Shown here: positions 5,525 through 13,168 of the stretch, piece after piece | Layout of the letters: every line of letters starts with the position of its first letter | How positions within the stretch are numbered: position 1 is the first letter of the stretch | DNA from: CAZKNF01 sp964554105 | GTDB lineage: Bacteria; Bacteroidota; Rhodothermia; Rhodothermales; VXPQ01 | NCBI GenBank assembly: GCA_964554105.1 | Contig: CAZKNF010000079.1 | Span: 1 to 13,257, forward strand | Direction of reading: 5' to 3' | Length of the DNA stretch: 13,257 bases | The notes under the pieces: generated by a model | The model's database searches: none | What the model saw: only the letters and a program-made list of their open reading frames with translations | What the model was told of the DNA's origin: nothing | Translations under genes and position numbers: made by a program

Positions 5525-6535
5525 ATGGATGAATCCGTTTCAATGCGCCGATTCGGCCGGACAGACCTGCAAATCAGTGAAGTTGGATTCGGCGCGTGGG
5601 GGATCGGCGGTCCCTCTATGGCGGGCGAGACGGCTATCGGGTGGGGCGACGTGGACGACGGCGAATCGGTCCGCGCCCTCGAGACGGCCGTCGATCGGGG
5701 CGTCAATTTCTTCGACACGGCGGACATATACGGGCTCGGGCATTCCGAGGAACTGATCGGCAAGACCTTCGGCAGCCGCGACGACATCCTTATCGCGACG
5801 AAGGTGGGGCATCGGGTGGATGACGACGGGACGTTCGTTCGGGACTACGACGGAAGTTATATCCGCCAGGCCTGCGAGCGCAGTCTGCGGCGACTCCGGC
5901 GAGAGACGATCGACTATTATCAGCTGCATTCCGCAAGCGTGGCCGAGCTACAGGCTGGAGAATGCGTGGAGGCCATGGAATCGCTCCGCCGCAACGGGAA
6001 AATTCGCTACTGGGGCGTCTCACTGAACACCTTTGATCCGGATCCTGAAGCCGATTATTTGATCGAGCATCAGCTAGGCGACGGATTTCAGGTGGTTCTG
6101 AACATCATCAATCAGCGCTCGCGCAGTTTGATATCGCGCGCGGCGGCCGCCGGCTATGGCATCATCGCGAGGATGCCCCTGCAGTTCGGTCTCTTGACGG
6201 GAAAGTTCGATCGCGAAGCGCGCTTTGACGAGCGCGATCATCGGCGGCATCGTCTCACGCCTGAAGTGCTGGCGCGGGCACTCGACGTCCTCGAGGCCGT
6301 GTGGCCTCTGGCGGAGAAGTACGGTGTCGGCAAAGCGGCATTCAGCCTCAGCTTCATTCTGAATGTCGAGGGCGTTTCGACCGTCATACCAGGCATCAAG
6401 ACACCGCAGCAGGCCGTTCAGAATACCACCGGGCTCGTGAAGATAGACGAGACCGACATGCAGCGCCTGCGCGACCTATTTGATTCGGATCTCGATGCGC
6501 TCGTCGACTTTATGCACGAGGTGGAGACGGCCTAG
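5525..6535 (+). CDS. Aldo/keto reductase
   Basis: A 336-residue TIM-barrel NADPH-dependent oxidoreductase of the aldo/keto reductase superfamily. The N-terminus MRRFGRTDLQISEVGFGAWG is characteristic. The catalytic tetrad is complete: Asp64 and Tyr69 in FFDTADIYG, Lys93 in IATKVG, and His135 in YYQLH. The C-terminal VSTVIPGIKTPQQAVQN segment belongs to the cofactor-binding end. Substrates are usually aldehydes, ketones or sugar-like carbonyls; none can be assigned. The start is uncertain between ATG 5525 and ATG 5543 (which begins directly at MRRFGRTD). Neither has a good ribosome site, with GTGAGG at 5505-5510 somewhat far from the first. It follows the gap and repeat, so its own promoter may lie partly in unsequenced DNA. 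Confidence 0.92.
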   Translation: MDESVSMRRFGRTDLQISEVGFGAWGIGGPSMAGETAIGWGDVDDGESVRALETAVDRGVNFFDTADIYGLGHSEELIGKTFGSRDDILIATKVGHRVDDDGTFVRDYDGSYIRQACERSLRRLRRETIDYYQLHSASVAELQAGECVEAMESLRRNGKIRYWGVSLNTFDPDPEADYLIEHQLGDGFQVVLNIINQRSRSLISRAAAAGYGIIARMPLQFGLLTGKFDREARFDERDHRRHRLTPEVLARALDVLEAVWPLAEKYGVGKAAFSLSFILNVEGVSTVIPGIKTPQQAVQNTTGLVKIDETDMQRLRDLFDSDLDALVDFMHEVETA

Positions 6536-6574
6536 CACCTATCGTCTCGAGTATCAACTGCGTGATCTCTTCTG

Positions 6575-6616
6575 CCGCGCCCACGCCCGCACCCACCCCA
6601 ACCCGCGCCCACCACA
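6575..6616 (+). terminator. C-rich, G-poor stretch, candidate Rho-utilisation region
   Basis: After the aldo/keto reductase stop, about 42 bases are dominated by C with few G (repeated CCCAC and CCGC runs) and little structure. This composition bubble is typical of rut sites for Rho-dependent termination and would separate this gene from the sugar cassette. It is suggestive only. An imperfect CACA-TAG-TGTG repeat at 6613-6623 overlaps its end. Confidence 0.35.
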
Positions 6617-6732
6617 TAGTGTGCGAATGTCTTTCATGGCCGACAATAAACTCCGCCTTGCCTATCTTGCGGTGATTCACCTGACGTCTGATCCACCGAG
6701 CACTGGCTGATTGCCATCGTCATGGCGCCGAC

Positions 6733-8148
6733 ATGACCGATCCACCTGATAGACGCTACCTCCTGGGCATCGTGCTCGTCGCCTCGCTCGGGGGGTTTCT
6801 GTTCGGATACGACACCGCCGTGATCTCGGGGACGATCGGGTTCGTCAAGAATAAGTTTGGCCTCGACAGTGTAATGGAGGGGTGGTACGTCAGCTCGGCG
6901 CTGGTAGGCTGTCTGGCCGGCGTGTCGGTCGCCGGCGTACTCAGCGACCGATTCGGCCGGAGGCGCGTGCTGCTGATGGCCGGTGCCCTTTTCACGGCGT
7001 CGGCCATTGGATGTGCACTGTCCGGCAGTCACGCATCGCTCATCGCGTATCGCCTGGTCGGCGGCGTCGGCGTCGGCGTAGCGTCGATGCTTTCGCCGCT
7101 GTACATCTCGGAAATCTCACCGCCGCGGGTGCGCGGGCGAATGGTGGCCCTCTACCAGCTCGCCATCACGGTAGGCATCCTGTGCTCGTACTTCGTCAAC
7201 GCCGGATTGCTGCACATCGCGCAGTCTGCGGCTGCCTCGGCGGATGCGGACGGCGGCGGACTCATCCAGCTCGTGTTCGTGGATGAGGTGTGGCGCGGGA
7301 TGCTCGGGACCGAGGCCCTTCCTGCGCTGCTGTTTCTCGCCCTCCTCCTCGTCGTTCCCGAAAGTCCACGCTGGCTGGTCACACGCGGCGATGAGTCGGA
7401 GGCGCGGCGGATTCTGACGCGCGTCGGCGAGGCGTCCGTCGCGGATCGCCAGATCGAGGAGATCCAGGCGACCCTCGCCCACGAACCGGAGTCGTGGCGG
7501 CGGCTGCTCGGCCAGCCCGGCATCCGATTCGCCCTTCTGCTCGGCGCGACGCTGGCGATTCTGACGCAGCTCTGCGGGATCAACGCCATCATCTACTACG
7601 GACCGAGAATTCTCGAGGAGGCGGGGTTTGCGTTGAGCGACGCCCTCGGCGGGCAGGTCGTGATCGGCATCGTCAATGTCGTGTTCACGTTTCTCGCCAT
7701 CTGGAAAATCGACTCGCTGGGCCGGCGTCCGCTCCTCATCGTCGGGGTGTCGGGCATCCTGGTCTCGCTCATCGTCATCGGCTTCCTGTTCTACTTCGAC
7801 GTGACCGAAGGATTCTGGCTCCTGGCGTTCATTCTCATCTTCATCGCGTGCTTTGCATTCTCCTTCGGACCGGTCATCTGGGTGCTGCTTTCCGAGATGT
7901 ATCCGACCCGCGTGCGCGGCCGGGCCATGTCCGTGGCCACGCTCACGCTCTGGATGGGCACGGCGATCGTCGGTCAGATGGTGCCGTGGCTGCTGGAAAC
8001 GCTGCAGCCGAGCGGCACGTTCTGGCTGTTCGCCCTCTTCAGTGCTCCGGCGATCTATCTCGCCTGGAGGGTGCTTCCGGAGACGAAGGGGAAGAGCCTC
8101 GAAGAGATCGAAGCCTACTGGCTTTCATGGTCGCGGAAAACCGCCTGA
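6733..8148 (+). CDS. MFS sugar porter, XylE/GLUT type
   Basis: A 471-residue, probably 12-helix inner-membrane transporter of the sugar porter family, likely a sugar/H+ symporter. Family signatures appear in order: GGFLFGYDTAVISG in helix 1, DRFGRRRVLL after helix 2, RLVGGVGVGVASMLSPLYISEISPPRVRG, PESPRWLV before the central loop, QLCGINAIIYYGP in helix 7, DSLGRRPLL in the second-half loop, and PETKGKSLEEIE at the C-terminus. No N-terminal extension or fused domain is present. The start at 6733 gives the expected short cytoplasmic N-terminus (MTDPPDRRYLLG); no clear ribosome site precedes it. It heads a three-gene cassette with the SIS protein 42 bases downstream and the ROK kinase after it, so it probably imports the sugar that they act on. 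The substrate is not determined. Confidence 0.95.
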   Translation: MTDPPDRRYLLGIVLVASLGGFLFGYDTAVISGTIGFVKNKFGLDSVMEGWYVSSALVGCLAGVSVAGVLSDRFGRRRVLLMAGALFTASAIGCALSGSHASLIAYRLVGGVGVGVASMLSPLYISEISPPRVRGRMVALYQLAITVGILCSYFVNAGLLHIAQSAAASADADGGGLIQLVFVDEVWRGMLGTEALPALLFLALLLVVPESPRWLVTRGDESEARRILTRVGEASVADRQIEEIQATLAHEPESWRRLLGQPGIRFALLLGATLAILTQLCGINAIIYYGPRILEEAGFALSDALGGQVVIGIVNVVFTFLAIWKIDSLGRRPLLIVGVSGILVSLIVIGFLFYFDVTEGFWLLAFILIFIACFAFSFGPVIWVLLSEMYPTRVRGRAMSVATLTLWMGTAIVGQMVPWLLETLQPSGTFWLFALFSAPAIYLAWRVLPETKGKSLEEIEAYWLSWSRKTA

Positions 8149-8190
8149 CCGTTTCGCATCCACACAAAACAATACCATCTTTCGCCCTCT

Positions 8191-8961
8191 ATGGGAGCTG
8201 CACAGGAGTATTACGACCGGACGATTTCACTGCTGGAGAACCTGCGGAAAACACAGATTCCACACGTCGAGGCCGCCGCCGAAATCTGCGCCGAGCGGAT
8301 CGCGAAGGGTGGGCTCGTCTTTCTGTTTGGCGCCGGGCATTCGCGGATGATGTGTGAGGAGATGACGCCGCGGCAGGGTGGATTTGTCGGCTTTTATGCG
8401 CTGGTGGAGGATGCTGTCTCGAGCCATGCATCCATCGTCGGTACGAACGGGCTGCGCGGGCCGCTGTACCTCGAGAAATACGAGGGTTACGCGGAAGAGA
8501 TCTTGAAGAGCTTCAAGTTCGGTCCCGATGACGCCTTCATCCTGATCTCCACGAGCGGCATCAGGCCGCTAATCGTCGAGATGGCGATGGGCGCGAAGGA
8601 GCGCGGAATGCCCGTGATCGCGATGGTGTCTCGCGAACATGGCGAACAGTCGCCGGCTGCGCATTCCTCGGGCAAGAAGCTCATGGATGTGGCCGACGTC
8701 GTGCTCGACAATCACTGTCCGCCGGGCGACTGCGTGCTCGAGCTCGAGGGGATGGAATGGCGCACCGGTCCGACGTCGACCGTGACCGGCGGGATGCTCA
8801 TGAACATGCTCCGAGTCGAGGTCGCCGAACGGCTGCTCGCTCGGGGGATCAAGCCGGAGGTGCTGCCCAGCCATCAGTTTGTCGGCAACACGAGCGCCGA
8901 CGAGCAGCTCGACCGCTTTTACGAGGCGTACCGAAAGAGCCTCGCTCATCTGTACGAGTAG
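8191..8961 (+). CDS. SIS-domain phosphosugar-binding protein (UPF0309 type)
   Basis: A 256-residue SIS-fold protein resembling the UPF0309 group. It contains FLFGAGHSRMMCEEM (GAGHS at 47-51), which binds the sugar phosphate, and the SxSG motif STSG (120-123) in ILISTSGIRP. A further conserved block is DNHCPPGDCVL followed by GPTSTVTGGMLMNML. SIS proteins are sugar-phosphate isomerases, etherases or sensors; members of this group are often encoded beside amino-sugar or hexose genes. Catalysis is not established for the group, so isomerase is only a possibility. It sits 42 bases after the transporter and 19 before the ROK kinase, a tight operon. It probably acts on the phosphorylated product of that kinase. 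Confidence 0.9.
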   Translation: MGAAQEYYDRTISLLENLRKTQIPHVEAAAEICAERIAKGGLVFLFGAGHSRMMCEEMTPRQGGFVGFYALVEDAVSSHASIVGTNGLRGPLYLEKYEGYAEEILKSFKFGPDDAFILISTSGIRPLIVEMAMGAKERGMPVIAMVSREHGEQSPAAHSSGKKLMDVADVVLDNHCPPGDCVLELEGMEWRTGPTSTVTGGMLMNMLRVEVAERLLARGIKPEVLPSHQFVGNTSADEQLDRFYEAYRKSLAHLYE

Positions 8962-8980
8962 ATTTTTGCCGCCTCGAGCC

Positions 8981-10039
8981 ATGCCCGAACAGGTTTTCAA
9001 TCACGCGCCTGACCAGGACGCTGCGTCCATGCCTGACGACGACGTCGAGTCGACGTCTGCGCACTACGTCATTGGCTTCGACGTCGGCGGATCGCGGATC
9101 AAGAGCGGTGCCGTGACGCTCGACGGCGAGCCGTCGGAGCTGGGCACGCGGCCGTCCGGCTACGCACTCGCGCCAGAGGAACTACTGCGGGCGCTGCAGG
9201 ATGAGGTGGATCGAATTGCCCGCAAGCGTGGATGCCGGCCCAGGGCGATCGGCCTCGGGTTTGCCGGGGCCGTCGACCCGGATCTCGGCTGCGTGCTGCT
9301 CCCAGGCAAGCTCCAGATCGAAGGATTCCCGATCGTCCCGCGGTTGCGCGAGGCTACCGGCGTGCCGGTCGTCGCCGACAACGACGGGCGCCTCTCGATC
9401 ATGGCCGAATCCCGATACGGCCTGGCGAAGGATCAGGCGTGGGCCGTCGCGATCACGCTCGGTACCGGCGTCGGCTCGGGTGTGATGCTCGACGGCCGGA
9501 TCCTCCGCGATCCGCATCTGATGTTTGGAACGCAGGCGAGCCACATCGTGCAGGAGGCCGCGAGCGGCCGACTCGACATTACCCGGGCGCGCGGCACGGC
9601 GAACCTCCTCTGCTCCGCCACGACGCTGGCGATGATGGTGCGCGACGGGCTGCAACGCGGGCTACCGTCCGTCCTCAATGACGCCTACTTCCGCGATCCG
9701 CACAGCATCGACTTCAAAGCCGTGATCCGCGCCGTAGAGGAGGGGGACGCTCTCTGCCGCGACGCGCTCGACCGGTGGACCGTGAATCTGGCATGGTTTC
9801 TCGTGAGCGTCGTCCACATGTACGCGCCCGAGATCATCATTCTCGGAGGCGGCGCGGCGGGAGCAGCCGGGCACTTTCTGGATGCCGTGCAGGCCCACGT
9901 CGATACGCATACGTTCCGGTATCCGCGCGGCAGCTCCGTGCCGATTGTGTGCTCGGAGCTGGGGGCGCATGCCGGCGTGCTGGGTGCGGCAGCGCTGGCG
10001 TGGGACCCCGCCGAGGGGCGTCGCACAAGTTCTGATTGA
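8981..10039 (+). CDS. ROK-family sugar kinase-like protein without the Cys-rich zinc motif
   Basis: A 352-residue protein of the ROK family (actin-like ATPase fold). The phosphate-1 loop is GFDVGGSRIKSGAV (D34), a catalytic Asp is expected at D135 in VADNDGRLSIMAE, and ATP-site glycines lie in TLGTGVGSG (about 160-167) and LGGGAAGA. ROK enzymes phosphorylate glucose, fructose or amino sugars such as ManNAc/GlcNAc. There is no N-terminal HTH, so it is a kinase and not a repressor type. Where most members have GH followed by a CxCGxxGC zinc site, this one has SHIVQEAASGRLDI and then TRARGTANLL, keeping the His (H188) but lacking the cysteines. Start 8981 follows the SIS stop by 19 bases. ATG 9029 is an alternative that removes a poorly structured 16-residue lead. 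Confidence 0.88.
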   Translation: MPEQVFNHAPDQDAASMPDDDVESTSAHYVIGFDVGGSRIKSGAVTLDGEPSELGTRPSGYALAPEELLRALQDEVDRIARKRGCRPRAIGLGFAGAVDPDLGCVLLPGKLQIEGFPIVPRLREATGVPVVADNDGRLSIMAESRYGLAKDQAWAVAITLGTGVGSGVMLDGRILRDPHLMFGTQASHIVQEAASGRLDITRARGTANLLCSATTLAMMVRDGLQRGLPSVLNDAYFRDPHSIDFKAVIRAVEEGDALCRDALDRWTVNLAWFLVSVVHMYAPEIIILGGGAAGAAGHFLDAVQAHVDTHTFRYPRGSSVPIVCSELGAHAGVLGAAALAWDPAEGRRTSSD

Positions 10040-10141
10040 CACGATACACGCGACTTTGCGGCCCTTCCGTGCTATAAAGCCCGGAACGACACTGTGGCCG
10101 GTAACCGATAAAGGTAAATCCTTCAGTAGGTATCGCAGGTT

Positions 10142-10651
10142 ATGCCGTTACCTAAGAAAATGCATCGTCTGTGGAAGCACCTATTCTGGGCTGATCGAAA
10201 ACTCCTGGAGGCGGTCGCGTCGAACGAAGGACCCCCGCCGAAAGCTGCGGTTCGAGAGTTCGCGCACGTCGTCGGAACGGAAGAGGTGTGGCTGGCTCGC
10301 CTCCAGAGGCGTTCGCCCCTTTTGGCGGTATGGCCGTCCGTTCCTCCCTCCGATCTCGACGAGCTCGTTCGACAGACTCATCTCCGCTGGCGTTCGTACA
10401 TGTCGGACCTCCAGGAAGCGGACCTCCAAGAGCCGGTCAAGTACACGAACAGCGCCGGTAGGGAATTCGAGAACGCCGTCGAAGATATTCTTCTGCACGT
10501 CGCCCTGCACGGCCAGTATCACCGAGGGAAGGTGAACCTCCTGCTTCGGGATGCCGGTTTTGCGCCGTCGCCCGTCGACTATATTGCTTTTGTTCGAGGA
10601 GCGCCCGCCGCGACCGAGACGGGCGCGCGTCAATCGGATCGACATACGTAG
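10142..10651 (+). CDS. DinB-like four-helix metalloprotein
   Basis: A 169-residue DinB/YfiT-like protein. The likely metal ligands are His42 in EFAHVVGTEEVW and the pair His123/His127 in ALHGQYHRGK. The C-terminal PVDYIAFVR block is also typical of the superfamily. Members use a metal ion bound by three histidines, and some transfer low-molecular-weight thiols to xenobiotics or act in stress defence; the reaction here is unknown. ATG 10142 is taken as the start; ATG 10160 (MHRLWKH) is nearly as good and would drop six residues. The 102-bp upstream gap holds no promoter I can defend: a perfect TTGACA at 10036-10041 and TATAAA at 10073-10078 are too far apart to pair. Confidence 0.85.
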   Translation: MPLPKKMHRLWKHLFWADRKLLEAVASNEGPPPKAAVREFAHVVGTEEVWLARLQRRSPLLAVWPSVPPSDLDELVRQTHLRWRSYMSDLQEADLQEPVKYTNSAGREFENAVEDILLHVALHGQYHRGKVNLLLRDAGFAPSPVDYIAFVRGAPAATETGARQSDRHT

Positions 10652-10673
10652 AATTACCCATTCGACGGTCACG

Positions 10674-10695
10674 CGGCAATATGGATACTTTGCCG
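10674..10695. promoter_or_regulatory. Inverted repeat between the DinB-like and FMO-like genes
   Basis: CGGCAA (10674-10679) and TTGCCG (10690-10695) are perfect complementary arms around 10 bases, 23 bases after the DinB stop. It could be an operator or a weak hairpin. The arms are only 6 bp, so chance is a real possibility. Confidence 0.25.
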
Positions 10696-10827
10696 GATGA
10701 TGTGGCGATTCTAATGTCTTACCATGTGGATAGCAGCATGACAAGTACGGCGCGAAGCGGCGCTCGAAGGCCGAACACGTCGTACCGGATCCAGCATCAG
10801 AAATTCACGAGGTGAGAGGACATACCA

Positions 10828-11988
10828 ATGAGCACCCAGATCGGCGTCCGGACACGCGAACAAAAGGCAGTCCATGGTACCAATCGACAGTTCAAATCCG
10901 AGCGCATCGAAACGTTGATCATCGGTGCCGCGCAGTCCGGCCTCTCAGTCGGATACCAGCTCTCCAAGCGCGGCCTCCCGTTCGTCATCGTCGACGCGAA
11001 CGAACGCATCGGCGATTCCTGGCGGAATCGATGGGATTCGCTTCGCCTGTTCACACCCGCCAAGTTCAACGGCCTCGCGGGCATGCCCTTTCCGGCACAC
11101 AAGGACGTTTTCCCAACGAAAGATGAGATGGGAGATTACCTCGAGGCGTATGCGGAACGCTTCGAGATTCCCGTTCGAACCGGCGTCAGGGTCGATCGAC
11201 TTTGCAGGGAAGGAGATCGCTTCATCGCGGAAGCGGGCGACATTCGATTCGAGGCCGACAATGTCGTGGTCGCAATGTCGAATTACCAGAAGCCGCGCGT
11301 GCCCGAGTTCGCCGAGGAGTTGGACGAGTCGCTCGTCCAGCTGCATTCCATCGATTATCGAAATCCCGCTCAGGTGAACGATGGCGGAGTGCTCATCGTC
11401 GGAGCGGGCAATTCAGGTTCGGAAATCGCCAAAGAGCTTTCGCAGCACGGACACGCCGTGTGGATGTCCGGACGCGACACCGGCGCCATCCCGTTCCGCA
11501 TAGAGGGGTTTGCCGGCCGGAACCTGCTCGTCCGGCTCGTACTCCGGTTCCTGTTCCACAGGGTGATGACGGTCGATACGCCGATCGGCCGGAAGGCCCG
11601 ACCGAAGATGCTCTCGCAAGGTGGTCCGCTCGTTCGCGTGAAGCCGAAGGATCTGACGCGAATGGGGGTTCAGCGCGTGCCGCGGACCGTCGCGACGCGA
11701 GACGGCCTTCCGCTCCTGGCGGACGACCGCGTTCTCGACGTCGCCAACGTCATCTGGTGCACGGGCTTCCATCCGGGATTCTCGTGGATCGACATTCCGG
11801 GCCTGCAAGACGCCCACGGGCAGCCCGCGCACGAATGCGGGATCGTACCCGACGTACCCGGACTCTACTTCGTCGGCTTGCATTTCCTCTATGCCCTCAC
11901 CTCATCCATGATACACGGAGTAGAGCGAGACGCCGATCGCATTGCCGCGTCGATGGCCTCCAGAGTTCGAGTGGGTGAAGCCGCCTAG
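10828..11988 (+). CDS. Flavin-containing monooxygenase-like flavoprotein (CzcO type)
   Basis: A 386-residue two-dinucleotide-binding flavoprotein. The FAD loop is LIIGAAQSGLSVG (33-38 core GAAQSG) and the NADPH loop is LIVGAGNSGSEIA (192-197). Between them sits an FMO-like fingerprint, VQLHSIDYRNP with His173 and Tyr177. The segment IGDSWRNRWDSLRLFTPAKF is the usual flavin-side block, and ANVIWCTGFHPGFSWID is the typical C-terminal one (ATG-type motif read as CTG). Such enzymes oxygenate soft nucleophiles or act as Baeyer-Villiger-like oxidases; members are often called CzcO, but metal efflux is not shown by sequence. The start is well supported by GGTGAGAGGA, ending about seven bases before ATG. 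It may follow the DinB-like gene in one transcript, although 176 bases lie between. Confidence 0.9.
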   Translation: MSTQIGVRTREQKAVHGTNRQFKSERIETLIIGAAQSGLSVGYQLSKRGLPFVIVDANERIGDSWRNRWDSLRLFTPAKFNGLAGMPFPAHKDVFPTKDEMGDYLEAYAERFEIPVRTGVRVDRLCREGDRFIAEAGDIRFEADNVVVAMSNYQKPRVPEFAEELDESLVQLHSIDYRNPAQVNDGGVLIVGAGNSGSEIAKELSQHGHAVWMSGRDTGAIPFRIEGFAGRNLLVRLVLRFLFHRVMTVDTPIGRKARPKMLSQGGPLVRVKPKDLTRMGVQRVPRTVATRDGLPLLADDRVLDVANVIWCTGFHPGFSWIDIPGLQDAHGQPAHECGIVPDVPGLYFVGLHFLYALTSSMIHGVERDADRIAASMASRVRVGEAA

Positions 11989-12173
11989 CACCACGTGACG
12001 CAAGTCTGCAAGCAAGCAATCGTCCGTGCGCCCGGCGGCATGGCCTTGATAGCCGTCATCGTCTCCGCTGGACATCGGTGAGTTGGCAAAGACGAAAGTG
12101 ACGTTACCCGCGACTCTGGATCAAATGCGTTCGCGTATTCCTCTTAATGTACTTCTCGTACGGGGCGGGGCCA
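11989..12173. other. Convergent intergenic region with no recognised feature
   Basis: These 185 bases separate the stop codons of the FMO-like gene and the HNH gene. I looked for stem-loops followed by T-tracts on both strands and found none that I would call a bidirectional terminator. Confidence 0.5.
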
Positions 12174-13118
12174 CTACCCGAGAAAGACCTCTGTGGAATG
12201 CATCGCCAGGTACTCTTCGCGTGGCCGGTCGGACTCGTGGTTGGGGACCCAGACTGTAGAACCGTCAAGCTGGTAATAGGCGCGGCCGTTGTGGTATTGT
12301 TCGTCGAGGAGGCGGCTTACTTTGAACCGGTAGTCGGGAGTGACGGTGACGAAGCCGCGGTCGAAGAGTTTATGTATGTCGGCGCGGAGGAGGAGGCCGT
12401 TGGGGACTTCGTGGATGCCGCCGTGGGAGTATGGGACAATGTGGGCGGCATCAAGGGCGGGGAGGGAGTGCTCGCGGGTGACGGCGCACTTCTGATAGAC
12501 GGATTGAAGGACGTAGCGGAAGCTTCCCTGTCCGAGGCGGGGCTTGACGAGCGTCTCGCTGCCGTAGCGAGGACGCTCTTCCATCACTTTGAGGTTGAAG
12601 GTGGCCGTTTCGGAGAGGGAAAGGGGCTCGGCACGCTCAAGGCACGCCTGCCACATACGATAGCCGTCACCTTGAGTGAGATCGTAGCTTTTTCCACTAA
12701 CGATGTTCGGACTCCAATTGCCTGGCGGATCGAGCCACAGTTCGCGGGGGAAGAACACCGGCGAGGCGATGAGGAGACATCCGATCGTGTGGTTTCGCGG
12801 GGGAGGAGTGCCTCTAAGCTTTCGGACGTAGTGGCCAACGCGCTCCCACATCTCAGTTTCCGTCGAAACGCCGTTGGCCTGTCCGAAGACGGTCCATGCT
12901 TCGTGCACTGGTAGGTTCACGCCGAGAACGAACGTGCCGAAACCGACGATTTTGTTGCCGTGCCGTGACTTAAGCTTGAAGATGAAGGGCTCACCCGAAT
13001 TCAGGACACGAAAGGCGGTGCTGGCGGCCGGACGCCAGAAATTTGCTTCGTCGATATCCGGTCGATTCTGAAGAAAATCGAACCACTCGAAGTCTGTATT
13101 TGCGACGTAGCCGGTCAC
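12174..13118 (-). CDS. HNH endonuclease with an N-terminal PUA/EVE-like domain, candidate modification-dependent restriction enzyme
   Basis: A 314-residue protein in two parts. Residues about 3-100 (ANTDFEWFDFL, FWRPAAS, SGEPFIFKLKS, KIVGFGTFV) have the W-rich, GEPFxFKL...IVGFG pattern of PUA/EVE-like modified-base or RNA-binding folds. Residues about 205-290 are an HNH nuclease of the HNH_2 type: C211 in KCAVTREHSL, H226 in DAAHIVPYS, N240 in PNGLLL, and H249 and D253 in DIHKLFDRGF. The nuclease motif is complete. EVE/SRA/PUA-HNH fusions are known type IV, modification-dependent restriction enzymes, so phage or foreign DNA defence is a fair inference; the base recognised is unknown. The start is GTG 13118. 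An in-frame TGA 33 bases upstream and no ATG make it the only usual start, and no strong ribosome site is seen. It is convergent with the FMO gene. Confidence 0.82.
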   Translation of the reverse strand: MTGYVANTDFEWFDFLQNRPDIDEANFWRPAASTAFRVLNSGEPFIFKLKSRHGNKIVGFGTFVLGVNLPVHEAWTVFGQANGVSTETEMWERVGHYVRKLRGTPPPRNHTIGCLLIASPVFFPRELWLDPPGNWSPNIVSGKSYDLTQGDGYRMWQACLERAEPLSLSETATFNLKVMEERPRYGSETLVKPRLGQGSFRYVLQSVYQKCAVTREHSLPALDAAHIVPYSHGGIHEVPNGLLLRADIHKLFDRGFVTVTPDYRFKVSRLLDEQYHNGRAYYQLDGSTVWVPNHESDRPREEYLAMHSTEVFLG

Positions 13119-13141
13119 GTCGGGACATCTTATTGAATTGG

Positions 13142-13168
13142 TCGAAGTTCAATATAGCCAGACTTCGA
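13142..13168 (-). promoter_or_regulatory. Inverted repeat around the putative HNH promoter
   Basis: TCGAAGT (13142-13148) and ACTTCGA (13162-13168) are perfect 7-bp arms around 13 bases. Read on the - strand, the spacer contains TATATT (13151-13156), a good -10 box about 33 bases before the GTG start. The likely -35 region is weak. The layout suggests an operator straddling the promoter of the nuclease gene. Confidence 0.4.

Noticed and set aside
10036..10078. Promoter for the DinB-like gene from TTGACA (10036-10041) and TATAAA (10073-10078).
   Set aside because: The spacing is 31 bases, far from the 16-18 needed. Neither element has a partner at a proper distance.
12147..12914. A 255-residue + strand frame opposite the HNH gene.
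   Set aside because: It is antisense to a gene with clear nuclease motifs. Its valine/glutamate-rich sequence is a GC-driven shadow frame.
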